DNA of 64,000 bases from Streptomyces sp. CHD11 (GTDB lineage Bacteria > Actinomycetota > Actinomycetes > Streptomycetales > Streptomycetaceae), in contig NZ_JABTTS010000010.1 of NCBI RefSeq assembly GCF_018638295.1, forward strand, positions 298,636 to 362,635, given 5' to 3'. Each line of letters starts with the position of its first letter. The first letter of the stretch is position 1. Both the position numbers and the translations under genes were made by a program. This document shows, piece by piece, positions 8,078 through 19,327 of this stretch. Under the pieces are notes generated by a model. The model did no database searches and had not been told where the DNA came from. It saw only the letters and a program-made list of their open reading frames with translations.

Positions 8078-9010
8078 ATGAAGCTCGTCTTCGCCGGCAC
8101 CCCCGAGGTCGCCGTTCCCGCACTGGACGCTCTTCTCGCCTCCGGGCGGCACGAGGTCGCCGCCGTGGTCACACGGCCCGACGCGCCCGCCGGACGGGGG
8201 CGCCGGCTGGTCGCCTCTCCCGTCGCCGAGCGCGCGGCAGAGGCCGGCATCGAGGTGCTCAAGCCCGCCAGGCCCCGTGACCCGGACTTCCTCGAGCGGC
8301 TCAAGGAGATCGCCCCCGACTGCTGCCCCGTCGTCGCCTACGGGGCCCTGCTGCCCCGGGCCGCCCTCGACATCCCCGCCCGGGGCTGGGTCAACCTGCA
8401 CTTCTCCCTGCTGCCCGCCTGGCGCGGCGCCGCGCCCGTGCAGCACGCCGTCATGGCCGGCGACGAGATCACCGGCGCCACCACCTTCCTCATCGAGGAG
8501 GGCCTCGACTCCGGGCCGGTCTACGGCGCCCTCACCGAGGAGATCCGCCCCACCGACACCAGCGGCGACCTGCTCACCCGGCTAGCCTTCGCCGGCTCCG
8601 GCCTGCTCGCCGCGACCATGGACGGCATCGAGGACGGCACCCTCGAGGCCGTACCGCAGCCCGCCGAGGGCATCAGCCTCGCCCCGAAGGTCACCGTCGA
8701 GGACGCCCGCGTCGACTGGAGCACCCCGGCGCTGCGCGTCGACCGGGTGGTGCGCGGCTGCACCCCCGCCCCCGGCGCCTGGACCGCCTTCCGGGGCGAG
8801 CGCCTGAAGATCGTCCAGGCCCGCCCGGTACCGGAGCGGACCGACCTCGCGCCCGGGCAGCTGTCCGCGGGCAAGAACAACGTGTACGTGGGCACCGCCT
8901 CGTACGCCGTGGAACTGCTGTGGGTGCAGGCCCAGGGCAAGAAGCCGATGAGGGCGGCGGACTGGGCGCGCGGGGTGCGGATCGGCGCGGGGGAGACCGT
9001 CGGCGCCTGA
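8078..9010 (+). CDS. fmt: Methionyl-tRNA formyltransferase
   Basis: This 310-residue enzyme formylates the initiator Met-tRNA with 10-formyl-THF. ATG 8078 starts [20 protein letters not shown]. The catalytic region [19 protein letters not shown] (about 107-125) with the Asn-His pair and the later GLDSG are in place; the C-terminal domain (about 205-310) contacts tRNA. Length is normal. rsmB starts 71 bp downstream. The 339-bp region upstream, shared with the divergent HTH gene, holds no strong promoter that I can identify. Confidence 0.95.
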   Translation: MKLVFAGTPEVAVPALDALLASGRHEVAAVVTRPDAPAGRGRRLVASPVAERAAEAGIEVLKPARPRDPDFLERLKEIAPDCCPVVAYGALLPRAALDIPARGWVNLHFSLLPAWRGAAPVQHAVMAGDEITGATTFLIEEGLDSGPVYGALTEEIRPTDTSGDLLTRLAFAGSGLLAATMDGIEDGTLEAVPQPAEGISLAPKVTVEDARVDWSTPALRVDRVVRGCTPAPGAWTAFRGERLKIVQARPVPERTDLAPGQLSAGKNNVYVGTASYAVELLWVQAQGKKPMRAADWARGVRIGAGETVGA

Positions 9011-9081
9011 CGGCCCGTCCCCGGGATGTCCAGGACGTAGGCTGGGGCGCGCACTTCACCCCACATCCGGAGCACCTTTTC

Positions 9082-10500
9082 GTGAGCGACCAGCCCCGCC
9101 GGCCCCGCAAGCCCGCCAAGCCCTACCGCCGGCCCCAGAAGGACCCCGTCCGCGTACTCGCCTTCGAGGCCCTGCGCGCCGTGGACGAGCGGGACGCGTA
9201 CGCCAACCTCGTCCTGCCGCCGCTGCTGCGGAAGGCGCGCGAGGAGAAGGACTTCGACGCCCGCGACGCCGCCCTCGCCACCGAGCTGGTCTACGGGACC
9301 CTGCGACGGCAGGGCACGTACGACGCGGTCATCGCGGCCTGCGTCGACCGGCCGCTGCGCGAGGTGGACCCGCCGGTGCTGGACGTGCTCAGCCTCGGCG
9401 CGCACCAGCTGCTCGGGACGCGGATCCCCACGCACGCCGCCGTGTCGGCCTCCGTCGAACTGGCCCGGGTGGTGCTCGGCGACGGGCGGGCCAAGTTCGT
9501 CAACGCCGTGCTGCGCAAGATCGCACAGCACGACCTCGACGGCTGGCTGGAGCGGGTCGCGCCGCCCTACGACGAGGACCCCGAGGACCACCTGTCGGTC
9601 GTGCACTCGCACCCCCGCTGGGTGGTCTCCGCGCTGTGGGACTCCCTGGGCGGCGGCCGGGCCGGTATCGAGGACCTGCTGCGGGCCGACAACGAGCGGC
9701 CCGAGGTGACCCTGGTCGCCCGTCCGGGACGGGCGACGGCCACCGAGCTGCTCGACGAGGAGGCCGCCGTGCCGGGCCGCTGGTCGCCCCACGCGGTACG
9801 GCTGACCGAGGGCGGGGAACCGGGAGCCATCAGGGCCGTGGCCGAGGGCAGGGCCGGTGTCCAGGACGAGGGCAGCCAGCTGGTGGCGCTCGCACTCGCG
9901 GCCGCGCCCGTCGAGGGCCGCGACCGGATGTGGCTGGACGCGTGCGCCGGACCCGGGGGCAAGGCCGCGCTGCTCGGGGCCCTCGCGGCCGAGCGCGGCG
10001 CCGTGCTGCTCGCGGCCGAGAAGCAGCCGCACCGGGCCGGACTCGTGGCCAAGGCCCTGGCCGGCAATCCCGGCCCCTACCAGGTCGTCGCCGCCGACGG
10101 GACGCGCCCGCCATGGCGGCCCGGCAGCTTCGACCGGGTGCTGGTCGACGTGCCGTGCACCGGGCTGGGCGCCCTGCGCCGCCGCCCCGAGGCACGCTGG
10201 CGGCGCCGCCCGGAGGACCTGGACGGCTTCGCGCCGCTCCAGCGCGGGCTGCTGCGCACCGCCCTGGAGTCCGTACGCGTGGGCGGTGTGGTCGGCTACG
10301 CCACCTGCTCGCCGCACCTCGCCGAGACCCGGGCCGTGGTCGCCGACCTCCTCAAGCAGTTCCCCGGCGCCGGACTGCTAGACGCCCGCCCCCTGCTGCC
10401 CGGCGTCCCCGACCTCGGCGAGGGCCCCGACGTACAGCTGTGGCCCCATGTGCACGGCACCGACGCGATGTACCTCGCCCTCGTCCGCCGCAACGGCTGA
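9082..10500 (+). CDS. rsmB: 16S rRNA (cytosine-967) C5-methyltransferase
   Basis: This 472-residue protein of the NOL1/NOP2/Sun family starts at GTG 9082 (MSDQPRRPRKPAK), with a basic N-terminus. An NusB-like all-helical RNA-binding domain covers about 25-165. The methyltransferase domain has DACAGPGGKAALL for SAM binding (about 288-300), the catalytic Cys in VPCTGLG, and the second conserved Cys in TCSPH. It follows fmt, the same fmt-rsmB pairing seen in many bacteria. Confidence 0.94.
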   Translation: MSDQPRRPRKPAKPYRRPQKDPVRVLAFEALRAVDERDAYANLVLPPLLRKAREEKDFDARDAALATELVYGTLRRQGTYDAVIAACVDRPLREVDPPVLDVLSLGAHQLLGTRIPTHAAVSASVELARVVLGDGRAKFVNAVLRKIAQHDLDGWLERVAPPYDEDPEDHLSVVHSHPRWVVSALWDSLGGGRAGIEDLLRADNERPEVTLVARPGRATATELLDEEAAVPGRWSPHAVRLTEGGEPGAIRAVAEGRAGVQDEGSQLVALALAAAPVEGRDRMWLDACAGPGGKAALLGALAAERGAVLLAAEKQPHRAGLVAKALAGNPGPYQVVAADGTRPPWRPGSFDRVLVDVPCTGLGALRRRPEARWRRRPEDLDGFAPLQRGLLRTALESVRVGGVVGYATCSPHLAETRAVVADLLKQFPGAGLLDARPLLPGVPDLGEGPDVQLWPHVHGTDAMYLALVRRNG

Positions 10501-10878
10501 CACCCTCGCCGGGGAGGTGGCACCGGCCCCCGGCTCGCCCGGGTCCCGCCCCGGAGCGGGCGACGGAGTCGGGACGGGAAGAGCGGGCGGGGCCGGCCGG
10601 CCCCGGTGTCACGGTGGCGGCGGTCCGGAGGCCGGCGGTTGTGCCGGCCGCGTCGGGGAGTGCTGGTCGCCGTGGGTGTGCGCGCGGGCGCGGTGTCGTG
10701 CTCACGGTGCTGTCCGGCGCCCCGGCCGTCCCGGCCCGAAGGTGCGGTGCTGCCGGGTGCGGCCTGCCGGGCCGGAGAGGGCGTCGGGGCCCGCGCCGTC
10801 CCCGGGAGGGCGGCGGACGCCGGGGCCCGCGGCGGCACCGCTGCACGCAACCTCCGCGGGGCATGGCAGTCTTGGTCC
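10501..10878. other. Gene-free interval between rsmB and rpe
   Basis: This 378-bp stretch holds no ORF with convincing coding character. It contains a perfect 16-bp palindrome GGGGCCGGCCGGCCCC (10589-10604) and GC-rich inverted segments right after rsmB (about 10515-10565) that could end transcription. At its end CAGTCT (10867-10872) lies 6 bp before the rpe ATG, which could be a -10 for a leaderless rpe message. Confidence 0.5.
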
Positions 10879-11565
10879 ATGGCCCCGCAGATCAGCCCCA
10901 GCATCCTGTCCGCCGACTTCGCGCGCCTCGCGGACGAGGCGAAGGCGGTCGGAGGAGCCGACTGGCTCCATGTCGACGTCATGGACAACCATTTCGTCCC
11001 GAATCTCACGCTCGGTGTGCCGGTCGTGGAGTCGCTGGCCCGTGCGACGGACACCCCGCTGGACTGCCATCTGATGATCGAGGCCCCCGACCGCTGGGCG
11101 CCGCAGTACGTGGAGGCGGGGGCCGGGTCGGTCACCTTCCACGTCGAGGCCGCCGCCGCCCCGGTGCGGCTCGCGCGCGAGATCCGGGCCAAGGGTGCCC
11201 GCGCCTCCATGGCGCTCAGGCCCGCGACGCCGATCGAGCCGTACGAGGACCTGCTCCCCGAGCTGGACATGCTGCTGATCATGACGGTTGAGCCCGGCTT
11301 CGGTGGGCAGGCGTTCCTCGACATCATGCTTCCGAAGATCCGCCGCACCCGTGAACTGATCAGCAGGCACGGTCTGGAGCTCTGGCTCCAGGTCGACGGC
11401 GGAGTCTCGGAGTCCACCATCGAGCGCTGCGCGGACGCCGGCGCCGACGTCTTCGTCGCGGGTTCCGCCGTGTACGGGGCATCGGACCCGGCCGAAGCGG
11501 TACGTGCATTGCGCAACCAGGCGGAGGCCGCGACGGCGAAGGCACCATGGGCATGCGACCACTGA
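10879..11565 (+). CDS. rpe: Ribulose-phosphate 3-epimerase
   Basis: This 228-residue TIM-barrel enzyme interconverts ribulose-5-P and xylulose-5-P in the pentose phosphate pathway. ATG 10879 ([17 protein letters not shown]) is used. Family residues are visible: [19 protein letters not shown] (metal His/Asp), [15 protein letters not shown] and the phosphate site VDGG. No ribosome-binding site precedes the ATG, so a leaderless message from CAGTCT at 10867 is plausible. The SorC-type regulator lies 101 bp downstream. Confidence 0.96.
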   Translation: MAPQISPSILSADFARLADEAKAVGGADWLHVDVMDNHFVPNLTLGVPVVESLARATDTPLDCHLMIEAPDRWAPQYVEAGAGSVTFHVEAAAAPVRLAREIRAKGARASMALRPATPIEPYEDLLPELDMLLIMTVEPGFGGQAFLDIMLPKIRRTRELISRHGLELWLQVDGGVSESTIERCADAGADVFVAGSAVYGASDPAEAVRALRNQAEAATAKAPWACDH

Positions 11566-11666
11566 GCGTCAGGAACGTGAACGGCGCCCGGCAGGGCTGA
11601 TCGACCGCGCCGGATCTGCAAGGATGAACGGCGAATCCAGATGTGAACAGCAGTGAGGAGATCGCC

Positions 11667-12686
11667 GTGTCGGGTATGTCGGCGGGCCGGTCAGCCATGC
11701 GGATGGGACCCGCTGAGCTGGTGCAGGCGGCGGCCATGGCCCGCCGCTTCTACCTTGAAGGCAAATCCAAGATCCAGATCGCCGAGGAGTTCGGCGTCAG
11801 CCGCTTCAAGGTGGCCCGCGTCCTGGAGACCGCCCTCGAGCGGGATCTTGTACGGATCGAGATCCGGGTGCCGGCCGAGCTGGACGCGGAGCGCTCCGAC
11901 GTGCTCCGTGCCCGCTACGGGCTCAGGCACGCCGTGGTGGTCGAGTCCCCGCCGGAGTCGGAGGAGACACCCGACCCCGAGAACCTGGGAGAGGTGGCCG
12001 CCGACCTGCTCGGCGAGCTGGTCGACGAAGGGGATGTGCTGGGGCTGGCCTGGGGCCGGTCCACCATCCACATGGCGGCGGCCCTGGACCGGCTGCCGCC
12101 CTGCACGGTCGTGCAGCTCACGGGCGTGTACGACGCCGGGACCGCCGAGCGGGGCTCGGTGGAGGCCGTACGGCGGGCCGCGCAGGTGTCGGGCGGCGAC
12201 GCCCACCCCATCTACGCGCCGATGCTGCTGCCGGACGAGGCCACCGCTCAGGCGCTGCGCCACCAGACCGGGATCGCGCGGGCCTTCGAGTACTTCGACA
12301 AGGTCACCGTCGCCTGCGTCTCCATCGGCTCCTGGGAGCCGGGCATCTCGACGGTGCACGACATGCTCAGCGACGAGGAGCGGGCGCACTACGCATCCCT
12401 CGGGGTCGCCGCCGAGATGTCCGCGCACCTCTTCGACTCGGAGGGGCGCCGGGTCGGCCGGGACCTCGGGGAGCGGTGCATCACGGTCAAGACCGACCAG
12501 CTGCGCCGGGTGCCCGAGGTCGTCGCGATCGCGGGCGGACAGCGCAAGGGGCCCGCGATCGACGCCGTGCTGCGGTCCGGACTGGTCACCAGCCTGGTGA
12601 CCGACACGTCGGCGGCGGACTATCTGATGACGGCGGGACCGGCCCCGCGGTCCGCTCTCAACCGCGCGGACCCGGATGGCCCCTGA
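11667..12686 (+). CDS. SorC/DeoR-type sugar-responsive transcriptional regulator
   Basis: This 339-residue regulator is read from GTG 11667, 6 nt after GAGGAG (11655-11660); an earlier in-frame GTG at 11643 has no such box. Residues about 30-75 hold the HTH (FYLEGKSKIQIAEEFGVSRFKVARVLETA). The rest is the SorC sugar-phosphate sensor domain, with GLAWGRST, VQLTGVYD and the C-terminal GGQRKGPAIDAVLRSG loop. SorC proteins usually control carbohydrate operons, but no such operon is adjacent; rpe just upstream is the only sugar-phosphate gene nearby. The effector is unknown. Confidence 0.88.
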   Translation: MSGMSAGRSAMRMGPAELVQAAAMARRFYLEGKSKIQIAEEFGVSRFKVARVLETALERDLVRIEIRVPAELDAERSDVLRARYGLRHAVVVESPPESEETPDPENLGEVAADLLGELVDEGDVLGLAWGRSTIHMAAALDRLPPCTVVQLTGVYDAGTAERGSVEAVRRAAQVSGGDAHPIYAPMLLPDEATAQALRHQTGIARAFEYFDKVTVACVSIGSWEPGISTVHDMLSDEERAHYASLGVAAEMSAHLFDSEGRRVGRDLGERCITVKTDQLRRVPEVVAIAGGQRKGPAIDAVLRSGLVTSLVTDTSAADYLMTAGPAPRSALNRADPDGP

Positions 12687-12726
12687 CAGCGGGTGACGCG
12701 GGAGCGGGCCTGGCAGCATCGGCCGC

Positions 12727-13109
12727 ATGGTGCTGCGTCAGGCCCTGCTCCCGCGTCTCCTCGCCTGTCTGCTCGTGCTGCTGGCCGGCTGCTCGTCCGC
12801 CGGCGACGGCGGCGGGGCGCCCGCCTGGGCCGACGGCATGCCCACCGTCCAGGAGGCGGACCTGCCCGCCGAGGCACAGCGCACCCTGGACCTCATCGAC
12901 TCGGGCGGACCCTTTCCGTACGAACAGGACGGCGCCGTCTTCGGCAACTTCGAAGGGCTGCTGCCCCAGCAGCGGCGGGGTCACTACCACGAGTACACCG
13001 TGAAGACCCCGGGATCGGCCGACCGCGGGGCGCGGCGCATCGTCACCGGCCGGGACGGCGAGACCTACTACACCGAAGACCACTACGCATCGTTCACGGC
13101 GGTCCTGGG

Positions 13110-13113
<4 letters not shown>
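12727..13113 (+). CDS. Secreted guanyl-specific ribonuclease (RNase Sa/barnase-like), lipoprotein
   Basis: This 128-residue protein has a signal peptide (about 1-24) ending in the lipobox LLAGCS, so it is probably a membrane-anchored lipoprotein outside the cell. Residues about 45-128 resemble RNase Sa: LPAEAQRTLDLIDSGGPFPYEQDG, FGNFEGLLP, the catalytic Glu/Arg region HEYTVKTPG...RRIVTG and the terminal His segment YYTEDHYASF. Typical RNase Sa is fully secreted; lipidation would be a variation. Its stop overlaps the start of a barstar-type gene, the classical toxin-inhibitor arrangement. Confidence 0.85.
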
Positions 13114-15013
<1,900 letters not shown>

Positions 15014-15098
15014 TGGTCCCTTCCGGAACGGGGCGGGTGCCCTACGGCCCGCGGTGCCCGTGCAACGAACACCCGCCCCACCCCCGGCAACGCAACGA

Positions 15099-15156
15099 TT
15101 CTGCGCCGATGCGCAAGGTTGCTGCATTTCAGGAGCAACGCAGAACCTCGTAGGGT
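15099..15156 (+). promoter_or_regulatory. Candidate AsnC/Lrp operator and promoter of the permease gene
   Basis: ATGCGCAAGGTTGCTGCAT (15109-15127) is a near-palindrome built on GCAA-GG-TTGC with ATGC/GCAT ends, the usual look of an AsnC-type site. It is nested in a wider inverted repeat: TTCTGCG (15099-15105) and GTTGCT (15118-15123) against AGCAACGCAGAA (15134-15145). TAGGGT (15151-15156) is a good -10. The AsnC-type gene at 16757 in the same transcription unit is the natural candidate to bind here. Confidence 0.5.
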
Positions 15157-15264
15157 TACGCGCTGTACGTGGTGCGGCGGGGACCCCGCTCGACGGGTCC
15201 CGGCTGTCGCGGGATGCCGTCGGTCCCTGCCGCGGAAGACCGGCAGCGATGAAGGAGCCAGCGC

Positions 15265-16746
15265 GTGCTCGATCAAGGCGCATCCCCCCACGACGGCAGT
15301 CCGGCGGGCCCGCACTCCCCGGGCCTCGGCGCGCGCCTCATGCGCCGCAAGCCCGTGGAGCGCCTGGTCGCCGAGGGTGGCCAGGGCGAAGGCGGCTCGC
15401 TGCGCCGCTCCCTGGGGCTGTGGCAGCTGACCATGATCAGCATTGGTGCCACCCTCGGCACCGGCATCTTCGTCGTCCTCGGCGAGGCCGTCCCCAAGGC
15501 CGGTCCCGCGGTCACGCTGTCCTTCGTCATCGCCGGTCTGACGGCCCTGTTCTCCGCGCTCTCCTACGCGGAACTGGCGGGCACCATCCCCGTCTCCGGC
15601 TCCTCCTACTCGTATGCGTACGCAACGATGGGTGAACTGATCGCCTGGGTCTGCGGCTGGTGCCTGATGCTGGAGTACGGGGTCTCGGTCGCCGCCGTCG
15701 CCGTCGGCTGGGGCGAATACCTCAACGAACTCCTCGACGGGACCATCGGCGTCACCATCCCGTCCGCGCTCTCCGCACCGCCAGGCGACGGCGGCGTCTT
15801 CAACCTGCCCGCGCTGATCGTGGTCCTGCTCGCCATGGCGTTCCTGATGGGCGGCGCCCGCGAGTCCGCCCGCGCCAACACGATCATGGTCATGGTGAAG
15901 ATCGGCGCCCTGGTGCTGTTCTGCGCCATCGGCGTCCAGGGCTTCCGCTCCGGCAACTACGAGGACTTCATGCCGCTCGGCATGGCCGGCGTCAGCGCCG
16001 CCGGGGCCACGCTGTTCTTCTCCTACATCGGTTTCGACGCCGCCTCCACGGCCGGCGAGGAGGCGAAGAACGCCCAGCGGGACCTGCCCCGCGCCATCCT
16101 GCTGTCCCTCGCCATCATCACCGCGCTGTACGTCATGGTCGCCGCCGTCGCCGTGGGCGCGAAGCCCTGGCGCCGGTTCACCGAATCCGAGGCCGACCTC
16201 GCCCAGATCATGAGCGAGGTCACCGGCCAGGCGTTCTGGGGCACCCTGCTGGCGTTCTGCGCCGTCATCGCCATCGCGAGCGTCGTCCTGACCGTGCTCT
16301 ACGGCCAGACCCGCATCCTCTTCGCGATGTCCCGGGACGGACTGGTGCCCAAGGTGTTCGGCAGGGTCAGCCCGAAGACCGGCACACCCCGCACCAACAC
16401 CCTGATCGTCTCCCTCTTCTGCGGTGTGCTGGCCGCCGCCATCCCGCTCGGCCAGCTCGCCGACGCCACCAGCATCGGCACCCTCTTCGCCTTCGCGCTG
16501 GTCAACGTCGCCGTCGTGGTGCTGCGCCGGTCCCGCCCCGACATGCCTCGCACCTTCCGGGTGCCGCTGTCGCCGCTGCTGCCCGCCGTCGGCTTCGGGT
16601 TCTGCCTGTGGATGATGGGCAGTCTGTCCGCCGTCACCTGGGTGGTCTTCGCAGTCTGGATGGCCGTCGGGCTCGTGTTCTACTTCCTGTACGGCCACCG
16701 CCGCTCCCGCCTCGCCGCCGCACCGGCCCCCTCAGAAGCGAAGTGA
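15265..16746 (+). CDS. APC-superfamily amino-acid permease (cationic amino acid transporter type)
   Basis: This 493-residue membrane protein starts at GTG 15265 with AAGGAG at 15252-15257. About 12 membrane helices follow a basic N-terminus of about 50 residues (RRKPVERLVAEGGQG). The APC signature GATLGTGIFVVLGEAV is in helix 1 and FFSYIGFDAASTAGEEAKN in helix 6, typical of the CAT/YfnA group of basic or neutral amino-acid importers. The substrate cannot be read from sequence. The AsnC-type gene 10 bp downstream suggests amino-acid-dependent regulation. Confidence 0.92.
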   Translation: MLDQGASPHDGSPAGPHSPGLGARLMRRKPVERLVAEGGQGEGGSLRRSLGLWQLTMISIGATLGTGIFVVLGEAVPKAGPAVTLSFVIAGLTALFSALSYAELAGTIPVSGSSYSYAYATMGELIAWVCGWCLMLEYGVSVAAVAVGWGEYLNELLDGTIGVTIPSALSAPPGDGGVFNLPALIVVLLAMAFLMGGARESARANTIMVMVKIGALVLFCAIGVQGFRSGNYEDFMPLGMAGVSAAGATLFFSYIGFDAASTAGEEAKNAQRDLPRAILLSLAIITALYVMVAAVAVGAKPWRRFTESEADLAQIMSEVTGQAFWGTLLAFCAVIAIASVVLTVLYGQTRILFAMSRDGLVPKVFGRVSPKTGTPRTNTLIVSLFCGVLAAAIPLGQLADATSIGTLFAFALVNVAVVVLRRSRPDMPRTFRVPLSPLLPAVGFGFCLWMMGSLSAVTWVVFAVWMAVGLVFYFLYGHRRSRLAAAPAPSEAK

Positions 16747-16756
16747 ACCACCCGCA

Positions 16757-17209
16757 GTGCTGAACGATCTCGACGAACGCATCGTGCACGCCCTCGCCGA
16801 GGACGCCCGCCGCTCCTACGCGGACATCGGCCAGCTGGTCGGCCTGTCCGCGCCCGCCGTCAAACGGCGGGTGGACCGGCTGCGCGCCACCGGGGCCATC
16901 ACCGGATTCACCGTACGCGTGGACCCCGCCGCCCTCGGCTGGCAGACGGAGGGGTTCGTCGAGATCTACTGCCGCGGCAACACCTCACCCGAGACCATCC
17001 AGCGGGGCCTGGAGCGGTACCAGGAGGTCGTGGCCGCCTCCACCGTCACCGGCGACGCCGACGCGGTCGCCCAGGTCTTCGCCTCCGACATGCGTCACTT
17101 CGAACGGGTGCTGGAACGCATCGCGGGCGAGCCGTTCGTCGAGCGGACCAAGTCCGTACTGGTGCTGTCCCCGCTGCTGCGGCGGTTCTCGTCGGGATCG
17201 CCGGCCTAG
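16757..17209 (+). CDS. Lrp/AsnC-family transcriptional regulator
   Basis: This 150-residue protein starts at GTG 16757, 10 bp after the permease stop. The N-terminal HTH is at about 5-55 (LDERIVHALAEDARRSYADIGQLVGLSAPAVKRRV) and the RAM/AsnC ligand domain at about 65-140 (GFTVRVDPAALGWQTEGFVEIYC, VTGDADAVAQV). It probably controls its operon partner through the palindrome at 15109-15127. Confidence 0.92.
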   Translation: MLNDLDERIVHALAEDARRSYADIGQLVGLSAPAVKRRVDRLRATGAITGFTVRVDPAALGWQTEGFVEIYCRGNTSPETIQRGLERYQEVVAASTVTGDADAVAQVFASDMRHFERVLERIAGEPFVERTKSVLVLSPLLRRFSSGSPA

Positions 17210-17499
17210 GAGCCCCGTACCGGCGCGCGCCGTCCGTGCCGTCCACGGGCGGGCGCTCGCCCGCGCTGCCGGAGTCCGTCCGCCGCCGGCTGAGGTACCT
17301 CGTGCCACCGCCCCGCCTCCCCGCCCGGGAGCGGTGAGGCGAAGGGCCCGGAAAACGCCGTGCGGGCCCCGTGGCGGCGGGACTAACATGGGTGCATGAC
17401 CTGGCGACATTGATCAACCAGTCGCGCCTCCCGAGGGCCGCCTCCGGTGCCGTACGTCCTCCACGTCCGGTGTCCGAACCGCCCTTTCGGGAAGGCCTC

Positions 17500-18702
17500 A
17501 TGACTTTCACGCCCACGCGTGCCCAAGACGTCCGCGTGCGACGGCTCACGAGCACGCTGTACGGCTACTCGTTCCTCGAAGAGTTCATCCTGCTCTACCC
17601 GGTGTACGCGCTGCTGTTCAGCGACACCGGTCTGTCGGTGTGGCAGCTCTCCTCCCTGTTCGCCCTCTGGTCCGTCACCGCTGTGCTCCTGGAGGTTCCC
17701 TCCGGTGTCTGGGCCGACGCCGTCTCCCGCCGGCTGCTGCTGTGGCTCGGCCCGCTGCTGACCGCCACCGGCTTCGCCCTGTGGGTGCTGTTCCCGTCGT
17801 ACGGCGCCTTCGCGGCAGGCTTCGTGCTGTGGGGCATCGGCGGCGCCCTCGCCTCCGGGGCGCTGGAGGCACTCGTCTACGACGAGCTGCAGCGGCTCGA
17901 CGCGGCCGACCGCTATGCCCGCGTCATGGGCCGGGCCCGCGCGGCGGGGCTGGTCGCCGTGATGGCGGCGATGGGGCTCGCCGGCCCGGTGCTGACCTGG
18001 GGCGGCCACACCGCCGTCGGTGCCGCCAGCGTGCTGGTGTGTCTGACGGCGGCGGCCGTGGCGCTGCGGTTCCCCGAGCACCGCGCGCCGTCGACCGGGC
18101 ACGCCCGGTGGACAGGGATCCTGCGTGCCGGTCTCGCCGAGGCGCGTGCCGACCGCTCCGTGCGCGGCGCGCTCTTGCTGGTCCCGGCGGTGAGCGCGGT
18201 GTGGAGCGCGCTGGACGAGTACACGCCGCTGCTGGTGCGGGAGACCGGTGTCGCCGACGGCACGGTGCCGTACCTGCTCCTGCTGATCTGGTCGGGCGCC
18301 ACCGCGGGAAGCCTGCTGGCGGGGGAGGGCGAACGGCTCGGGACACCTGGCCTGGCCGCCGTGCTGGCCGGCGCCGGCATCGCCCTGGCCGCCGGTGTGA
18401 TCGACGGCAGCCCCTGGGGACTGGTCCTCGTCGCCCTCGCGTTCGGCGGTTTCCAGGCGGCGACCGTGCTGGCCGACGCCCGGCTCCAGAGACGCATCCA
18501 GGACCGCGGGCGGGCCACCCTGACCTCGATCGCGGGACTCGGCTCGGAACTGGCGACGGTCGCAGCCTTCGGAGGCTACGCGCTGATCGCCACGGGCCAT
18601 GCCCACAGCACCGCCTTCGCGGTGTTCGCGGTGCCGTATCTGGCGACGGCGGCGCTGCTGCTCGTGGGAAGGAGAGCGACGGCGGCCGAGCCACGGCAGT
18701 GA
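17500..18702 (+). CDS. MFS transporter
   Basis: This 400-residue membrane protein starts at ATG 17500 behind GGGAAGG. Twelve hydrophobic segments are visible; the loop between helices 2 and 3 has VPSGVWADAVSRRLLLWLG, the MFS motif A (GxxaDrxGRR-like). The large hydrophilic loop about 180-215 separates the two six-helix halves. Substrate unknown; drug-exporter-like. The 290 bp upstream contains TAACAT (17384-17389), a possible -10. A hairpin follows at 18756-18822. Confidence 0.88.
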   Translation: MTFTPTRAQDVRVRRLTSTLYGYSFLEEFILLYPVYALLFSDTGLSVWQLSSLFALWSVTAVLLEVPSGVWADAVSRRLLLWLGPLLTATGFALWVLFPSYGAFAAGFVLWGIGGALASGALEALVYDELQRLDAADRYARVMGRARAAGLVAVMAAMGLAGPVLTWGGHTAVGAASVLVCLTAAAVALRFPEHRAPSTGHARWTGILRAGLAEARADRSVRGALLLVPAVSAVWSALDEYTPLLVRETGVADGTVPYLLLLIWSGATAGSLLAGEGERLGTPGLAAVLAGAGIALAAGVIDGSPWGLVLVALAFGGFQAATVLADARLQRRIQDRGRATLTSIAGLGSELATVAAFGGYALIATGHAHSTAFAVFAVPYLATAALLLVGRRATAAEPRQ

Positions 18703-18755
18703 CACGCCCTTCGCCGGTCCGGTGAGGACCCGGGCAGCCGTCCGCGGCCGGCGGG

Positions 18756-18822
18756 GGGCGGGGTGTCCGTCGTCCGGCGGGCGCGGTGTTCGGCGGGCCA
18801 GTACGGCCGGACACCCCCGCCC
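18756..18822 (+). terminator. Long-arm inverted repeat after the MFS gene
   Basis: GGGCGGGGTGTCCG (18756-18769) pairs with CGGACACCCCCGCCC (18808-18822), 14 bp with one bulge, across a 38-nt loop. Probably a terminator. Confidence 0.5.
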
Positions 18823-19253
18823 CGCCCCTCCGCGCGGTGCGCCCCCACGCCCACCGACGGCCCGCCGCCCGTACGCCGCCCGTATGCCGCCCGCGCACCA
18901 CTCCCTCCCACGTTCCCAGGCAGGCGATCACCTGTCGCGGACCCTCGGCCCGCCACTCCCGCCTGCCGCCGCCCCCTCCGTCAGCGAGGGCGGGCGTGCC
19001 TCCCGCGGAGGGGGGTACGCCCGGGGCGGCACGGGTGGGCGCGATGGTGGCCGTGAGGGCCGGGCCGCGCGGACGTCCCCGGGTGGCCGGCGCTCATGCC
19101 CGCGGGCCCGTCGGCTCAGGTCCGCCCGACCGCCCCGGGCGGTTCGGGCCGGAGCGCGGGCACGCCACCCGTCGCTCCCGTCGGGTGCAACGAATCGCCG
19201 CCGACCCCGCACCACACGCAATGAACCGCTCACCGGCGCGCAACGGCTTCCGC

Positions 19254-19283
19254 TTGTCCGCCCGAGCCGGCCGACCGTACCGT
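19254..19283 (+). promoter_or_regulatory. Candidate promoter for the nitrilase/monooxygenase pair
   Basis: TTGTCC (19254-19259), 18-bp spacer, TACCGT (19278-19283), 44 bp upstream of the ATG at 19328. Confidence 0.5.
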
Positions 19284-19327
19284 CTATGCGACCCCCCGAA
19301 ACCCCCGCGTACCGGTGAGGACCACGC

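Larger units (their letters stand above)
18703..19327. other. Gene-free interval between the MFS gene and the nitrilase
   Basis: About 625 bp of very GC-rich sequence with no ORF that has a ribosome-binding site and recognisable protein. It holds a long-range hairpin (18756-18822) near the MFS end and a promoter-like pair (19254-19283) near the nitrilase start. I see nothing else in the central 400 bp. Confidence 0.5.

Noticed and set aside
17396..17413. Leaderless 5-codon ORF (MTWRH) after TAACAT upstream of the MFS gene
   Set aside because: No convincing -35 and no terminator or alternative hairpin between it and the MFS start, so no support for attenuation.
18703..19327. Several long open frames on both strands
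   Set aside because: Arg/Pro/Gly-rich composition typical of shadow frames in high-GC DNA; no start signals.
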